64,000 bases of DNA from Bacillus sp. BGMRC 2118 (GCA_008364785.1 VTTJ01000007.1:186001-250000); one strand, 5' to 3'. Counted from the stretch's first letter, positions 52,173-59,799 are shown. The notes: generated by a model not told the origin, from the sequence alone. A program made the numbers and translations.

Positions 52173-52328
52173 AAGTGAAAGGACGCAAGACTCATGCGGG
52201 AGGAGCGAGGGTTCGGGAAATTCATGCAGGCGAGAAGCGCCGAGGAGCGCCGAGGAGGCTCCCGTACCCGCCCGCGGTATCCGGCGAGTATCTTGGAACG
52301 AAAATCAACAACAATGTTTAACAGAGCC
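52173..52328 (+). repeat. GC-rich dispersed element, Bacillaceae type
   Basis: A GC-rich island (ACTCATGCGGGAGGAGCGAGG, GAAGCGCCGAGGAGCGCCGAGGAGGCTCCCG, in parts, then CCCGCCCGCGG) stands out in AT-rich surroundings. It ends TGGAACGAAAATCAACAACA. From memory this layout is that of a non-coding element repeated in many Bacillaceae genomes. The sub-unit GAGCGCCGAG is repeated inside. A short ORF runs through it but has no coding character. Confidence 0.75.
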
Positions 52329-52724
52329 TATATTTTTGATTTAATTGAAGACAAACAAAAGTTTAATCAATTGCAAGGGTTGGATTAACTGAAAAGGAAT
52401 TGAACGGTGTACTAAAAAAGCAAACTGTGTTTTTGTTTCCTCCTATAGTAGAGGGTTTATTTCACAGAGCTATGACTGACAGTATTATGATTTATCGGTA
52501 TAATCTAGTCGTATTCTCAGTTTTCATCCTACGGATATTTTTCTCTTCAAATTGTGTATTTCTTTACTGTTCATTACTTCTTTATTAAACAAGTGAAAGA
52601 GGCAAATAGTTCGAAACGCATGATGAATTCTTCTAATTGTTAGAACTTGACTAGAGAAATTAAAGTGAATTCATGGTACAATTACGTCTTAATAAGTTAT
52701 GCAAAATTAAAGGAAGTTTTGATA
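52329..52724 (+). other. Non-coding, gene debris
   Basis: Short frames such as FDLIEDKQKFNQLQ and LTEKELNGVLKKQTVFLFPPIVEGLF lie in different frames without starts or ribosome sites. They look like a lost gene that was cut by the GC-rich element. Confidence 0.35.
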
Positions 52725-52997
52725 GTGAAGATACTTAATAAACTACTAAACAAACAAAAGAAAACAACAATAGAATTCTGTCAAAAAAATCTCGACCGAT
52801 TTGTAGCAGAAGAGAATTTTACTCGTTATGAAGAATTCTTAAGCTCCAAACACATACTTTACAAGGAATATGAGTGTCAAAGTAAATGTAAAGAGTGTAA
52901 ACAATCTCCGTACGCTATGGTGGATGGGGAAATGATTACAGCTAATAATGATCGTAAATTACTAGAGGCAATGAAAGAAATGACTAAAAATAAATAA
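52725..52997 (+). CDS. DUF1450 (YuzB-like) protein
   Basis: A 90-residue protein: a short basic start, then TTIEFCQKNLDRFV and YECQSKCKECKQSPYAMVDGEMITAN, which holds three of four conserved Cys of the DUF1450/YuzB family. These Cys suggest metal or Fe-S binding or a redox role, not proved. The start is GTG at 52725, after AAAGGAAG; in-frame ATGs further upstream have no site. Confidence 0.82.
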   Translation: MKILNKLLNKQKKTTIEFCQKNLDRFVAEENFTRYEEFLSSKHILYKEYECQSKCKECKQSPYAMVDGEMITANNDRKLLEAMKEMTKNK

Positions 52998-53073
52998 ACA
53001 AATAAAATTATGATGAAACGTTTTAAGTTATCAATCGTAATAGTAGTACAATGAAGGGAGGTGACTGCAGCCT

Positions 53074-53439
53074 ATGTTTCTCGAGATGACCGAAGAATTT
53101 AGTCAATTTATGATGTTAGTTAGTATTCTTGTAACATTAGCGACGATCTTTACTTATGGCTATTTTCTAAAAAGTTACTTATTCGATCAGTACTCATTAC
53201 ACAAACCAAATCGTGACACAAAGCATATATTTTCCCATGCTTCCTCGCGAATGCTTAATCAAAAGACAGATGATATTCGGAGTTGGATTACGAAAACGAC
53301 AAAGCGATTGGAAGCACCAGATGACGTACCATCTCACATCCTTCTTGTTCTGTTCTCAAAATGTGAAAACAACCAAGGAGGATATCAATGGAAACGAAAG
53401 CAGCATTCACCTCAAGGAAACTTTTATATATTGGAGTAG
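53074..53439 (+). CDS. mifM: MifM-like arrest peptide controlling yidC2
   Basis: An ORF of 121 codons directly upstream of, and overlapping by 52 bases, the yidC2 gene. It has an N-terminal membrane anchor (about residues 13-36; MMLVSILVTLATIFTYGYFL) and, near residues 68-85, DIRSWITKTTKRLEAPDDVPS, which resembles the arrest region of B. subtilis MifM (Ile-x-x-Trp-Ile, basic stretch, Met/Leu-Asn/Glu, Asp cluster). MifM stalls the ribosome on itself when the membrane insertase is short, and the stalled ribosome opens a hairpin that hides the yidC2 ribosome site. The B. subtilis protein is 95 residues; here the frame runs on into yidC2. The start follows GAAGGGAGGTGACTGCAG. Confidence 0.8.
   Translation: MFLEMTEEFSQFMMLVSILVTLATIFTYGYFLKSYLFDQYSLHKPNRDTKHIFSHASSRMLNQKTDDIRSWITKTTKRLEAPDDVPSHILLVLFSKCENNQGGYQWKRKQHSPQGNFYILE
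53338..53383 (+). promoter_or_regulatory. Hairpin hiding the yidC2 Shine-Dalgarno site
   Basis: ATCCTTCTTG (53338-53347) pairs with CAAGGAGGAT (53374-53383) over ten bases with one G-T pair. The right arm contains the yidC2 ribosome site AAGGAGG. A ribosome stalled at the Asp83-Asp84 codons (53320-53325) of the upstream ORF would cover or unwind the left arm. Confidence 0.75.
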
Positions 53440-54200
53440 GTACAGTATTACTAGCCATGTTAAGTGGTTGTGGGATAAATTCAGAAGCTATAACGAATGA
53501 AACACCTGGATTCTTTAATCATTATTTTGTATATAGTTTTTCACTTGTGCTAAAAACAATCGCGAACTGGTTTCATGGAAACTACGGTCTATCAATAATA
53601 CTGGTCACACTACTTATTCGATTGGGATTAATGCCAATGATGCTGAAGCAATCGAAATCACAGCAAGTGATGAAAAGTCAAATGGCTGTCGTACAACCTG
53701 AAGTAAAAGAAATTCAAGATAAGATGAAAGTAGCAAAAGATGCCGAGACGAAACAGAAACTGCAGCAAGAAATGATGGCGGTTTATCAGAAGCATGGTGT
53801 TAATCCTCTTGCGTCATTAGGCGGTTGTCTTCCGATGCTAATTCAAATGCCAATTTTAATGGGTTTTTACTATGCGATAATGCGTACTCCTGAAATTGCA
53901 ACTCATTCGTTTATGTGGTTTAACTTAGGAGAAGCCGATATTATAATGGCGATCATCGCAGCTGGTGTTTATCTCGTGCAATTTAAAATTTCGTTAAGTG
54001 GAATGGATGAAGCGCAGAAGAAACAGATGGCACTATTCGGATATCTATCACCAATCATGATGGGTGTGTTTTCACTTTCAGCTCCTGCTGCAATGCCTTT
54101 ATATTGGACAGTTGGTGGCTTATTTTTAATCATACAAACGATATTATCGAAAAGGCTTTACGGACAAACAAAAACGGAAACGATTATGGAGATGAAGTAA
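53388..54200 (+). CDS. yidC2: YidC2-type membrane protein insertase
   Basis: A 270-residue YidC/OxaA/SpoIIIJ-family protein: a lipoprotein signal with lipobox LSGC (Cys near residue 28), the first conserved helix (YGLSIILVTLLIRLGLMPMMLKQ, with the Arg in the hydrophilic groove), the cytoplasmic hairpin (residues about 100-140), and four further helices (NPLASLGGCLPMLIQMPILMGFYYAI, etc.). It inserts and folds membrane proteins. A MifM-like ORF and SD-hiding hairpin upstream point to the inducible paralogue (YqjG) and not the housekeeping SpoIIIJ. It ends at a strong terminator. Confidence 0.93.
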   Translation: METKAAFTSRKLLYIGVGTVLLAMLSGCGINSEAITNETPGFFNHYFVYSFSLVLKTIANWFHGNYGLSIILVTLLIRLGLMPMMLKQSKSQQVMKSQMAVVQPEVKEIQDKMKVAKDAETKQKLQQEMMAVYQKHGVNPLASLGGCLPMLIQMPILMGFYYAIMRTPEIATHSFMWFNLGEADIIMAIIAAGVYLVQFKISLSGMDEAQKKQMALFGYLSPIMMGVFSLSAPAAMPLYWTVGGLFLIIQTILSKRLYGQTKTETIMEMK

Positions 54201-54211
54201 TCGTTGAAGGA

Positions 54212-54248
54212 AAAGGCACAAATTGCATTGCAATTTGTGCCTTTTTTT
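54212..54248 (+). terminator. Rho-independent terminator of yidC2
   Basis: AAAGGCACAAATTGC (54212-54226) pairs with GCAATTTGTGCCTTT (54230-54244), then a T run. Confidence 0.9.
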
Positions 54249-54280
54249 GTCTTTAGAATAAATAACAATAACTTTTAAAC

Positions 54281-54328
54281 ATAAAACATTAATGTTTTAT
54301 TGTAAAACGATAAATTCTGTGCTATATT
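54281..54328 (+). promoter_or_regulatory. Promoter with a 20-bp palindromic operator
   Basis: ATAAAACATTAATGTTTTAT (54281-54300) is a perfect palindrome. Its last T begins the -35 box TTGTAA (54300-54305), which is followed after 17 bases by TATATT (54323-54328). The HTH protein encoded two genes later is the natural candidate to bind it. Confidence 0.65.
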
Positions 54329-54360
54329 AAAGTTGAAATTAAGAAAAAGAGGTGCTGTAT

Positions 54361-54852
54361 ATGAAACGTAGTTCAACAATCTTTTTAAAGGTTGCCGTTA
54401 TTTTTATTGGGATTCCGGTTCTTGCCGCTTGTTTATTTTTGCTGCCCCAAATTGCCAGTGAAGCAAATGAAGCGATGGAACGTGGAGCTGATATAGCAAT
54501 AGCTGTGTATGCTTTATTACTCATTATGTATGTTTCGGCAGTTCCATTTTACTTTGCCTTATATCAATCCTTTAACTTGTTAACGTATATTGACCGAAGC
54601 GAAGCATTCTCAGATTTATCGGTAAAAGCACTGAAAATGATTAAAAAAAGTGCGATCATTATTAGTGGCTTGTATGTTGTAGCCCTTCCTTTTGTTTATG
54701 CTTTAGCAGAGATAGACGATGCACCAGGTCTAATACTAGTTGGAATGGTTATGGTATTTGCTCCATTGGTCATTGCAGTCTTTGCAGCAGTCCTTCAAAG
54801 ACTATTACAAGAAGCAATTGATATAAAATCTGAGAACGACTTAATCGTCTGA
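54361..54852 (+). CDS. DUF2975 membrane protein (YoaS-like)
   Basis: A 163-residue protein with four membrane helices and no clear catalytic motif; the pattern matches DUF2975, as in B. subtilis YoaS. The start at 54361 follows AGAGGTGCTGTAT. The next gene (HTH regulator) starts 11 bases after the stop, so they form a two-gene operon like yoaS-yozG. The function of such pairs is not known. Confidence 0.87.
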   Translation: MKRSSTIFLKVAVIFIGIPVLAACLFLLPQIASEANEAMERGADIAIAVYALLLIMYVSAVPFYFALYQSFNLLTYIDRSEAFSDLSVKALKMIKKSAIIISGLYVVALPFVYALAEIDDAPGLILVGMVMVFAPLVIAVFAAVLQRLLQEAIDIKSENDLIV

Positions 54853-54863
54853 GGTGATGGAAT

Positions 54864-55088
54864 ATGGCAATTATAATAAATATTGATGTAATGCTAGCAA
54901 AAAGGAAAATGAGTGTAACGGAATTATCAGAAAGAGTAGGCATCACAATGGCAAACCTTTCCATTCTGAAAAATGGGAAAGCTAAAGCCGTTCGGCTATC
55001 TACTTTAGAAGCGATTTGTAAAGCACTAGATTGTCAACCGGGTGATTTATTAGAGTATAGAAGTGATGAGGACTTTCAAGAGTATTAA
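54864..55088 (+). CDS. XRE-family HTH regulator (YozG-like)
   Basis: A 74-residue protein that is almost entirely one Cro/C1-type HTH domain: MLAKRKMSVTELSERVGITMANLSILKNGKAKAVRLSTLEAICKALDCQPGDLLEY (in parts). It is the small regulator that usually accompanies DUF2975 proteins. It probably binds the palindrome in front of the operon and controls its own expression. The start follows GAGGTGATGGAAT. Confidence 0.92.
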   Translation: MAIIINIDVMLAKRKMSVTELSERVGITMANLSILKNGKAKAVRLSTLEAICKALDCQPGDLLEYRSDEDFQEY

Positions 55089-55094
55089 AAAGTG

Positions 55095-55135
55095 AGGGCC
55101 AGTAACAGGGAATTATTACTGGCCCTTATTTTTAT
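55095..55135 (+). terminator. Rho-independent terminator
   Basis: AGGGCCAGTAA (55095-55105) pairs perfectly with TTACTGGCCCT (55116-55126), then T residues. Confidence 0.9.
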
Positions 55136-55139
55136 TCAT

Positions 55140-55297
55140 GGCTATTTGTGCATAGATTGTTTTTGAACAAGTCGACTACCACATTAAACTCAAGGCTCGG
55201 GGGCATCATTTCGTCATAGGGATGTATACTTCCCTGTATTAAACGATTATAGACGAGCTTTTTAGAAAAATAGCAACAATGGTTTCGAAAAAAGCCT
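55140..55297. repeat. Diverged relative of the intergenic repeat family, R7
   Basis: The ends (GGCTATTTGTGCATAGATTGTTTTTG and TAGCAACAATGGTTTCGAAAAAAGCCTT) resemble those of R2 and R6, and they are complementary to each other. The middle differs. It ends in the stop codon of the minus-strand lipoprotein gene and could end its transcript. Confidence 0.55.
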
Positions 55298-55797
55298 TAT
55301 TTAAAGTAATCGTGTAGGTTGCTTTCGTTCTTTAACTGATTTTGAATAAGCGCTGTAACTTCATCTTCACTTTCGAATCCACTTAAGTTTTTTCCATACC
55401 ATTCCTGTAGTTCGTCTCGGTTTACTTTTACTGATTCTTCAACAAAATTGAATTGTACCCATTCTGCGTTATGAACCAAAGTAAATAGGAAGGTAGCATT
55501 ATATAACGCCGTTTCCTTATAGTTTTTTTCAATTGTACCTGTTAATGCAACGTCCTTGTATTTTACAATGACTCCATATGGCTCCTCTTTAGTTTTTAGC
55601 TCCAGGCTGCTTACACTCTCACCACCCGGACTCGGTAGTGCCTTTGTAATATGACCAACTGCAGCGTTATCACCGACATAAGAGTCTTTATAGGAAAATA
55701 AATCTTCTTGATCATTTTTTACTTCGTTTGTATTACATCCGCTTAAGAGGATAACCACGAAAAGTATAACCGCGAAATATTTTGTCTTTCCAAACAA
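55297..55797 (-). CDS. DUF4825-like lipoprotein
   Basis: A 166-residue protein with a lipobox LLSGC near residue 20. The mature part (YKDSYVGDNAAVGHITKALPSPGG..., then YGVIVKYKD and NATFLFTLVHNAEWVQFNF) matches the DUF4825 layout. These lipoproteins are common beside sigma or kinase genes, but no such gene is here. The TTG at 55797 is chosen because GTAAGGAGGTACTCTATA precedes it; a GTG further upstream would put the site inside the gene. Confidence 0.78.
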   Translation of the reverse strand: MFGKTKYFAVILFVVILLSGCNTNEVKNDQEDLFSYKDSYVGDNAAVGHITKALPSPGGESVSSLELKTKEEPYGVIVKYKDVALTGTIEKNYKETALYNATFLFTLVHNAEWVQFNFVEESVKVNRDELQEWYGKNLSGFESEDEVTALIQNQLKNESNLHDYFK

Positions 55798-55947
55798 TAT
55801 AGAGTACCTCCTTACCAATTCCTATCTACTCTCATCATAGCATATGGAGGCTTAAACTATGAGCAACTAGTGAAAACATGTATCGAAATGACCTCTGTTT
55901 ATGCTAAAGTAAATGGTAGAATATACAAGTTTTTGGGGTGGAGAACT
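55798..55947. other. Divergent promoter region
   Basis: This short stretch separates the DUF4825-like lipoprotein from the methyltransferase operon. No convincing promoter pair could be fixed by eye. Confidence 0.3.
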
Positions 55948-56532
55948 ATGAAAAAGGTGTTTGCAGCATATTACGACAGCTTGATGAAGCCATTGGAGAA
56001 GAAACTCATCACATCTTGGCGTAAAGAGCTGCTCACAGAAGCAAAAGGGGAGGTACTTGAAATTGGAGCAGGTACGGGTATTAACTTCCCTTTTTATCGA
56101 AATTGTACCGTTACCGCATTAGAGCCTAACCCACATATGGTTGTGAAGTCAAAAAAACGGAGAAGTGAAGCGAAAGTTCCGATTACGATAGTTGGGGGAG
56201 TAGGGGAACAACTTCCATTCCAAGAAGAACAATTTGATACAGTCGTCATCACATTAGTCCTTTGTTCAGTACAAAATCAAGAGCAAACACTGTCTGAAGT
56301 AAAAAGAGTCATAAAGCCTGGAGGGAAAATCCTGTTTCTTGAACACGTCAGGATGGAACAGCCTTTTTTCTCTGGTTTGCAAAACATTCTTAATCCATTT
56401 TGGAGACGAGTGTGTGACGGTTGTCAGTTGAATCGAAACACAGAGCAATCAATCGTATCTAGCGGGATACACATTACTTCTAAAAAATCGTACTTAGGTG
56501 GATTTGCCATTTCGGTTGTAGCTCAAAAATGA
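55948..56532 (+). CDS. Class I SAM-dependent methyltransferase
   Basis: A 194-residue protein with the Rossmann-type methyltransferase core: EVLEIGAGTGINFPFY (motif I, near residue 38), an acidic end of strand 2 (ALEPNP), EQLPFQEEQFDTVVITLVLCSV (motif II) and RVIKPGGKILFLEHVR (motif III). The overall form is like UbiE-type enzymes. The substrate is unknown. The start at 55948 follows GGGGTGGAGAACT; an in-frame ATG much further upstream has no site. It ends 14 bases before a dehydrogenase gene, probably one operon. Confidence 0.92.
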   Translation: MKKVFAAYYDSLMKPLEKKLITSWRKELLTEAKGEVLEIGAGTGINFPFYRNCTVTALEPNPHMVVKSKKRRSEAKVPITIVGGVGEQLPFQEEQFDTVVITLVLCSVQNQEQTLSEVKRVIKPGGKILFLEHVRMEQPFFSGLQNILNPFWRRVCDGCQLNRNTEQSIVSSGIHITSKKSYLGGFAISVVAQK

Positions 56533-56546
56533 AAAGGTGAGGGAAT

Positions 56547-57479
56547 ATGAATATACAAAATATCCTAGTCGTAAGTCCAATGCATAAAGAAATTCAAACA
56601 ATGATAGGGGAAGAAGGGTTACACTACAACTTTCGCTACCTACTAGAGGAAGATGTAACGAATGATGATTTCATCTGGGCTGACTGTTTTGTTGGCTTTA
56701 ACTTAAATACGCATTATGATTACGGGCAGGTTCAGTGGGTACATTCACTAGGCGCGGGTGTGGACCGATTTTTACATCATCGAACGTGGCCAGAACACGT
56801 TCTCTTAACACGAACAATTTGTTCATTTGGTCAGCGAATTGCTGAATATTGTTTAAGCTACATATTAAAGGACATACAATATCACGATCAATTTAAGGAA
56901 CTACAACATGAACAAACTTGGAAGCCTATGACTCCAAAATTACTATCTGACCAGAAAATCATGATCTACGGTACTGGGGAAATCGGACAGAAAACAGCCG
57001 AAATACTCGCTGGTTTTGGAGTAGATGTATATGGCGTATCACTTAGTGGACAGAAGAAGGACTATTTCAAACAAGTTTTGTCGGTGGAAGATTCTCTTTC
57101 AAAGTTGGTAGAAATAGATTATGTCATAAATACTTTGCCGCTGACGAAAAAGACAGAGAAAATGTTCAACAAGAATATTTTCTGTCAAGTTACGGAAGCA
57201 GGGTTTATAAACGTTGGGCGCGGAGCTTCGGTGCACGATGACGACTTACTTCAAGCACTAGAAGAAAAGCATGTACGCTTTGCTGTAATGGATGTATTCA
57301 GAGAGGAGCCTCTTCCTAAACATCACCCGTTATGGTCACATCCTAATGTGATGATCACACCACATATATCAGCGATGACAACACCACGGGAGGCTGTTGA
57401 TTGTTTCGTAGAGACATTGAAAAATATCGAGGAAAGGAACCCTTTGCGAAATAAAGTGGATGTACGTAGAGGTTACTAA
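56547..57479 (+). CDS. D-2-hydroxyacid dehydrogenase family protein
   Basis: A 310-residue protein. NAD-binding motif MIYGTGEIGQKTAEILAGFGVDVYGVS (near residue 132), the catalytic Arg in INVGRGASVHD (near 225), the Glu in FREEPLP (near 252) and the His in TPHISAMT (near 271) are in place. It is nearer to the GhrA-like branch of 2-ketoacid reductases. It should reduce a 2-keto acid or oxidise a D-2-hydroxy acid. The start follows AAAAGGTGAGGGAAT. Confidence 0.93.
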   Translation: MNIQNILVVSPMHKEIQTMIGEEGLHYNFRYLLEEDVTNDDFIWADCFVGFNLNTHYDYGQVQWVHSLGAGVDRFLHHRTWPEHVLLTRTICSFGQRIAEYCLSYILKDIQYHDQFKELQHEQTWKPMTPKLLSDQKIMIYGTGEIGQKTAEILAGFGVDVYGVSLSGQKKDYFKQVLSVEDSLSKLVEIDYVINTLPLTKKTEKMFNKNIFCQVTEAGFINVGRGASVHDDDLLQALEEKHVRFAVMDVFREEPLPKHHPLWSHPNVMITPHISAMTTPREAVDCFVETLKNIEERNPLRNKVDVRRGY

Positions 57480-57491
57480 GGAGTGAAGGCA

Positions 57492-57968
57492 ATGCGCAAA
57501 GGAAGATTGTTTGTATTTGTTTGGTTGATGCTTTTCTTAACTGCTTGTTCAAATGGTACCCTGGATACAGAACCCTTTTATGGTGAATTAAAAGATGGGA
57601 AAACAATAGGATATGAGTATGCAATTACGAAGAATTCAGAACATGTTGTTTGGGAGGTTGTACATAAAGGTCGTGTTACTTCCATTGTAGAAACTACTGA
57701 TAATCAAGAAGATTTAGAAAAATTTATGACGGCAGTTGATGATAGTTCTCTTGAACTGTTTCAATTTGTTATTACATGTAGTTATTTTTTACTTGTAATC
57801 GTGATAGGTTTTTTTCTTTTTGTAAAGAATCGTAAGTTGTTTAAAGAGATTGGAATTGCAGTAGGTGTATTCGCTGGAATTAGTCTATATATTATGTTCA
57901 ACACAATGATGAATCTATTCTTATTATTGAAAGATATTCGGTACTATTATCCCATGCTTATGAATTAG
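57492..57968 (+). CDS. Lipoprotein with two C-terminal membrane helices, unknown
   Basis: A 158-residue protein with a lipoprotein signal (LFLTAC, Cys near residue 19), about 65 external residues (FYGELKDGKTIGYEYAITK...) and two hydrophobic helices (FQFVITCSYFLLVIVIGFFLF and AVGVFAGISLYIMFNTMMNLFLL). The start at 57492 follows AAGGAGTGAAGGCA. It lies 12 bases after the dehydrogenase gene and is followed by two more unknown genes with tiny gaps (8 and 4 bases), so all belong to one operon. Confidence 0.75.
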   Translation: MRKGRLFVFVWLMLFLTACSNGTLDTEPFYGELKDGKTIGYEYAITKNSEHVVWEVVHKGRVTSIVETTDNQEDLEKFMTAVDDSSLELFQFVITCSYFLLVIVIGFFLFVKNRKLFKEIGIAVGVFAGISLYIMFNTMMNLFLLLKDIRYYYPMLMN

Positions 57969-57976
57969 GAGAGACT

Positions 57977-58729
57977 ATGAAGCTACTATTATTATCTGTC
58001 GAATTGGTATTGATTTGTTTTTTACTATACCGTCTTTACCGTCTTACCAAACATTATCAACGTGTTGGAACAGAAGGGACATTTCTTCAGAAGCTCGAGG
58101 TTGTCTTACATGAAACCTTTCCCAGCCTTGTTGCGACCATTGTCCATAGAGAGATTTCGATGTTTTACTTTCTGTTTGCTAAGGAAAAGAAACCTAAAGA
58201 AGGTACTTCGTATACGTACCATAAAAATGTTGGATACAAGGGAATTCTCATAGCTCTCTTGTCTGTTGTTTTAATAGAAAGTGTTGGATTGTTTTTTTTA
58301 CTACACAACTGGAATCCGGTTGTTTCATATATTCATATTCTACTTAATCTATACGGTGTAGTGTATTTAATTAGTGACTACAGGGCTATTGTACAGCGAC
58401 CAATCGAAGTGACTGACCATAATCTCATCATTGAACTAGGTACGAGAAGACAAATTTCAGTTCCCTTCCATCAAATCGCATCCATTCAGGACGGAAAAAA
58501 CTGGGAAGAAGATAAAAAAAGAAAAGACCTATTCAAATCAGTTCTTCTCGAATTCGAAACTCCTCAATTTGAGATTGCGTTTAAAGAATCTATCCCGACA
58601 AAGAATCTACTTGGAAAAATGGTGATGATGAACAAGCTGTATGTAACGGTAGATGATCAAAGTCAATTTCGTAGGATGATAACGGAAAACATGAAGAACA
58701 AAAAAATAGGTAAGAGCTTTACGAGGTAA
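57977..58729 (+). CDS. Membrane protein with PH-like C-terminal domain, unknown
   Basis: A 250-residue protein with an N-terminal helix (LLLLSVELVLICFLLYRLYRL), two helices near residues 90-130 (GILIALLSVVLIESVGLFFLL, VVSYIHILLNLYGVVYLI) and a soluble C-terminal part of about 110 residues with a strand-rich pattern (PIEVTDHNLIIELGTRRQISVPFHQIASI), like the bacterial PH domain of small membrane proteins. The start follows TTAGGAGAGACT. Function unknown; operon context with a lipoprotein and a soluble protein. Confidence 0.72.
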   Translation: MKLLLLSVELVLICFLLYRLYRLTKHYQRVGTEGTFLQKLEVVLHETFPSLVATIVHREISMFYFLFAKEKKPKEGTSYTYHKNVGYKGILIALLSVVLIESVGLFFLLHNWNPVVSYIHILLNLYGVVYLISDYRAIVQRPIEVTDHNLIIELGTRRQISVPFHQIASIQDGKNWEEDKKRKDLFKSVLLEFETPQFEIAFKESIPTKNLLGKMVMMNKLYVTVDDQSQFRRMITENMKNKKIGKSFTR

Positions 58730-58733
58730 AAGG

Positions 58734-59210
58734 TTGGATACTCTTCTTTTATTTTATAAAATTTATGAACAGGACGTACAGTCAGAAGACTATGTAGACT
58801 GGGCGGTTTATATGTTGGGAAATGATTTTACTTCATTCTCTCTCACTATTCTTTCCTCTTTATCAGCACCATTGAATATTTTCGAGGTAGAAGACTACTT
58901 TACTAAGGCTTTTAAAGAGTTAGCTATGAATAAGCCCTCTTATGATAAGTGTGCAAACTATTACATTCAGTTTCTGGCAAAACAGATACTCGAAAACAAA
59001 GGAAGCTTGTTTGAATACGTTGATGAGATCATAAAAACCGTTCGTAATCTAGACTTCCCGAAGCACCTTGAAGAGTGGTTTCATATCAGTGAGAAGCTAG
59101 ATGACTTATTATATGGAGATAACTATTTCAGCGTAACGAAAGAAACGTTAATGGAATCAGTCATTGATGTTGCAACGAGGCAGTTGAAGGAGATGCTAAA
59201 AGAACAATGA
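58734..59210 (+). CDS. Helical soluble protein, unknown
   Basis: A 158-residue acidic protein, almost all helix by pattern (Leu/Ile at regular spacing, DYVDWAVYMLGNDFTSFSL...), without signal peptide. It starts with TTG after GAGGTAAAAGG, four bases after the preceding stop. It has the look of an immunity-like or regulatory protein, but this is only a guess. The operon ends at a hairpin downstream. Confidence 0.7.
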   Translation: MDTLLLFYKIYEQDVQSEDYVDWAVYMLGNDFTSFSLTILSSLSAPLNIFEVEDYFTKAFKELAMNKPSYDKCANYYIQFLAKQILENKGSLFEYVDEIIKTVRNLDFPKHLEEWFHISEKLDDLLYGDNYFSVTKETLMESVIDVATRQLKEMLKEQ

Positions 59211-59231
59211 AAAGAATACTAGCAACAAACG

Positions 59232-59265
59232 AAGACGCTGGATAACATCCGGGCGTCTTTGTTTT
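59232..59265 (+). terminator. Rho-independent terminator
   Basis: AAGACGCTGGAT pairs with ATCCGGGCGTCTT (one bulge), followed by T residues. It ends the five-gene operon. Confidence 0.82.
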
Positions 59266-59383
59266 ATTTACAGCCTTTCTTTAAACTTCGTGCAACAGAT
59301 AAATCTTATCTTTAACTTGCTCATATCTTTGTATTTCGCTGTGTATGGTAATAACAATTTGTTCCTTATACGGAGGGTTCATC

Positions 59384-59551
59384 TTGTGGTTTATTTTGTT
59401 GATCGTTCTTTTTATGTTGGTGATCGCGTTTTGTATAGACAGAAAAATTAAAAATCAACTTCATATTTCAACTAATCCGAATGCAAAACAGGGCGAAGAT
59501 TCAAATTATTCGATGGGAGATAGTAGAGGTAGTAGTGGAGATCAACTATAA
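59384..59551 (+). CDS. Small single-TM protein, 55 aa, unknown
   Basis: A TTG start at 59384 after ATACGGAGGGTTCATC. One membrane helix (FILLIVLFMLVIAFCI) is followed by a basic turn (DRKIKNQ) and a Ser/Gly-rich tail (MGDSRGSSGDQL). An in-frame ATG at 59345 has no site. No family recognised. Confidence 0.65.
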   Translation: MWFILLIVLFMLVIAFCIDRKIKNQLHISTNPNAKQGEDSNYSMGDSRGSSGDQL

Positions 59552-59563
59552 TAACCTACTTGT

Positions 59564-59597
59564 GGCAGTTACTTCTTACAGTAGCTGATATTTTTTC
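59564..59597 (+). terminator. Terminator-like hairpin
   Basis: CAGTTACT pairs with AGTAGCTG (one G-T pair) and is followed by ATATTTTTT. Confidence 0.65.
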
Positions 59598-59649
59598 TAT
59601 TCATTACTTGCATAGAAGGGATGGAAATCGTAAAACATGATAATAATCA

Positions 59650-59679
59650 TTGACATTGATAATCATTATCAATTATAGT
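59650..59679 (+). promoter_or_regulatory. Promoter with overlapping Fur box
   Basis: TTGACA (59650-59655) and TTATAG/TATAGT (59673-59679), spacing 17-18. TTGATAATCATTATCAA (59656-59672) between the boxes is a perfect inverted repeat with the 7-1-7 Fur core TGATAAT-C-ATTATCA. A further TGATAATAATCATTGA lies just upstream. Transcription should be blocked by Fur in iron-rich cells. Confidence 0.82.
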
Positions 59680-59698
59680 GTTAACTAAGAAATAACTT

Positions 59699-59759
59699 AT
59701 CTATCGGCAGAGTAACGAAATGGTCCCCCTTCCTAAAACGTTGACTCTGCCAACTAGAT
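59699..59759 (+). ncRNA. Stem-loop with C-rich loop in a Fur-controlled leader (FsrA-like candidate)
   Basis: ATCT-GGCAGAGT-ACG (59699-59717) pairs with CGTTGACTCTGCC...AGAT (59739-59759); the eight-base core GGCAGAGT/ACTCTGCC is perfect. The loop contains GGTCCCCCTTCC (59722-59733), which is complementary to Shine-Dalgarno-like GGAAGGGGGACC. C-rich loops like this mark Fur-regulated sRNA FsrA in B. subtilis. No T run follows the stem, so it may simply be part of the leader of the next gene. Confidence 0.5.
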
Positions 59760-59799
59760 AATTAAGTTCAACATGATTGATAAAGGAAAGGTGATTGTC

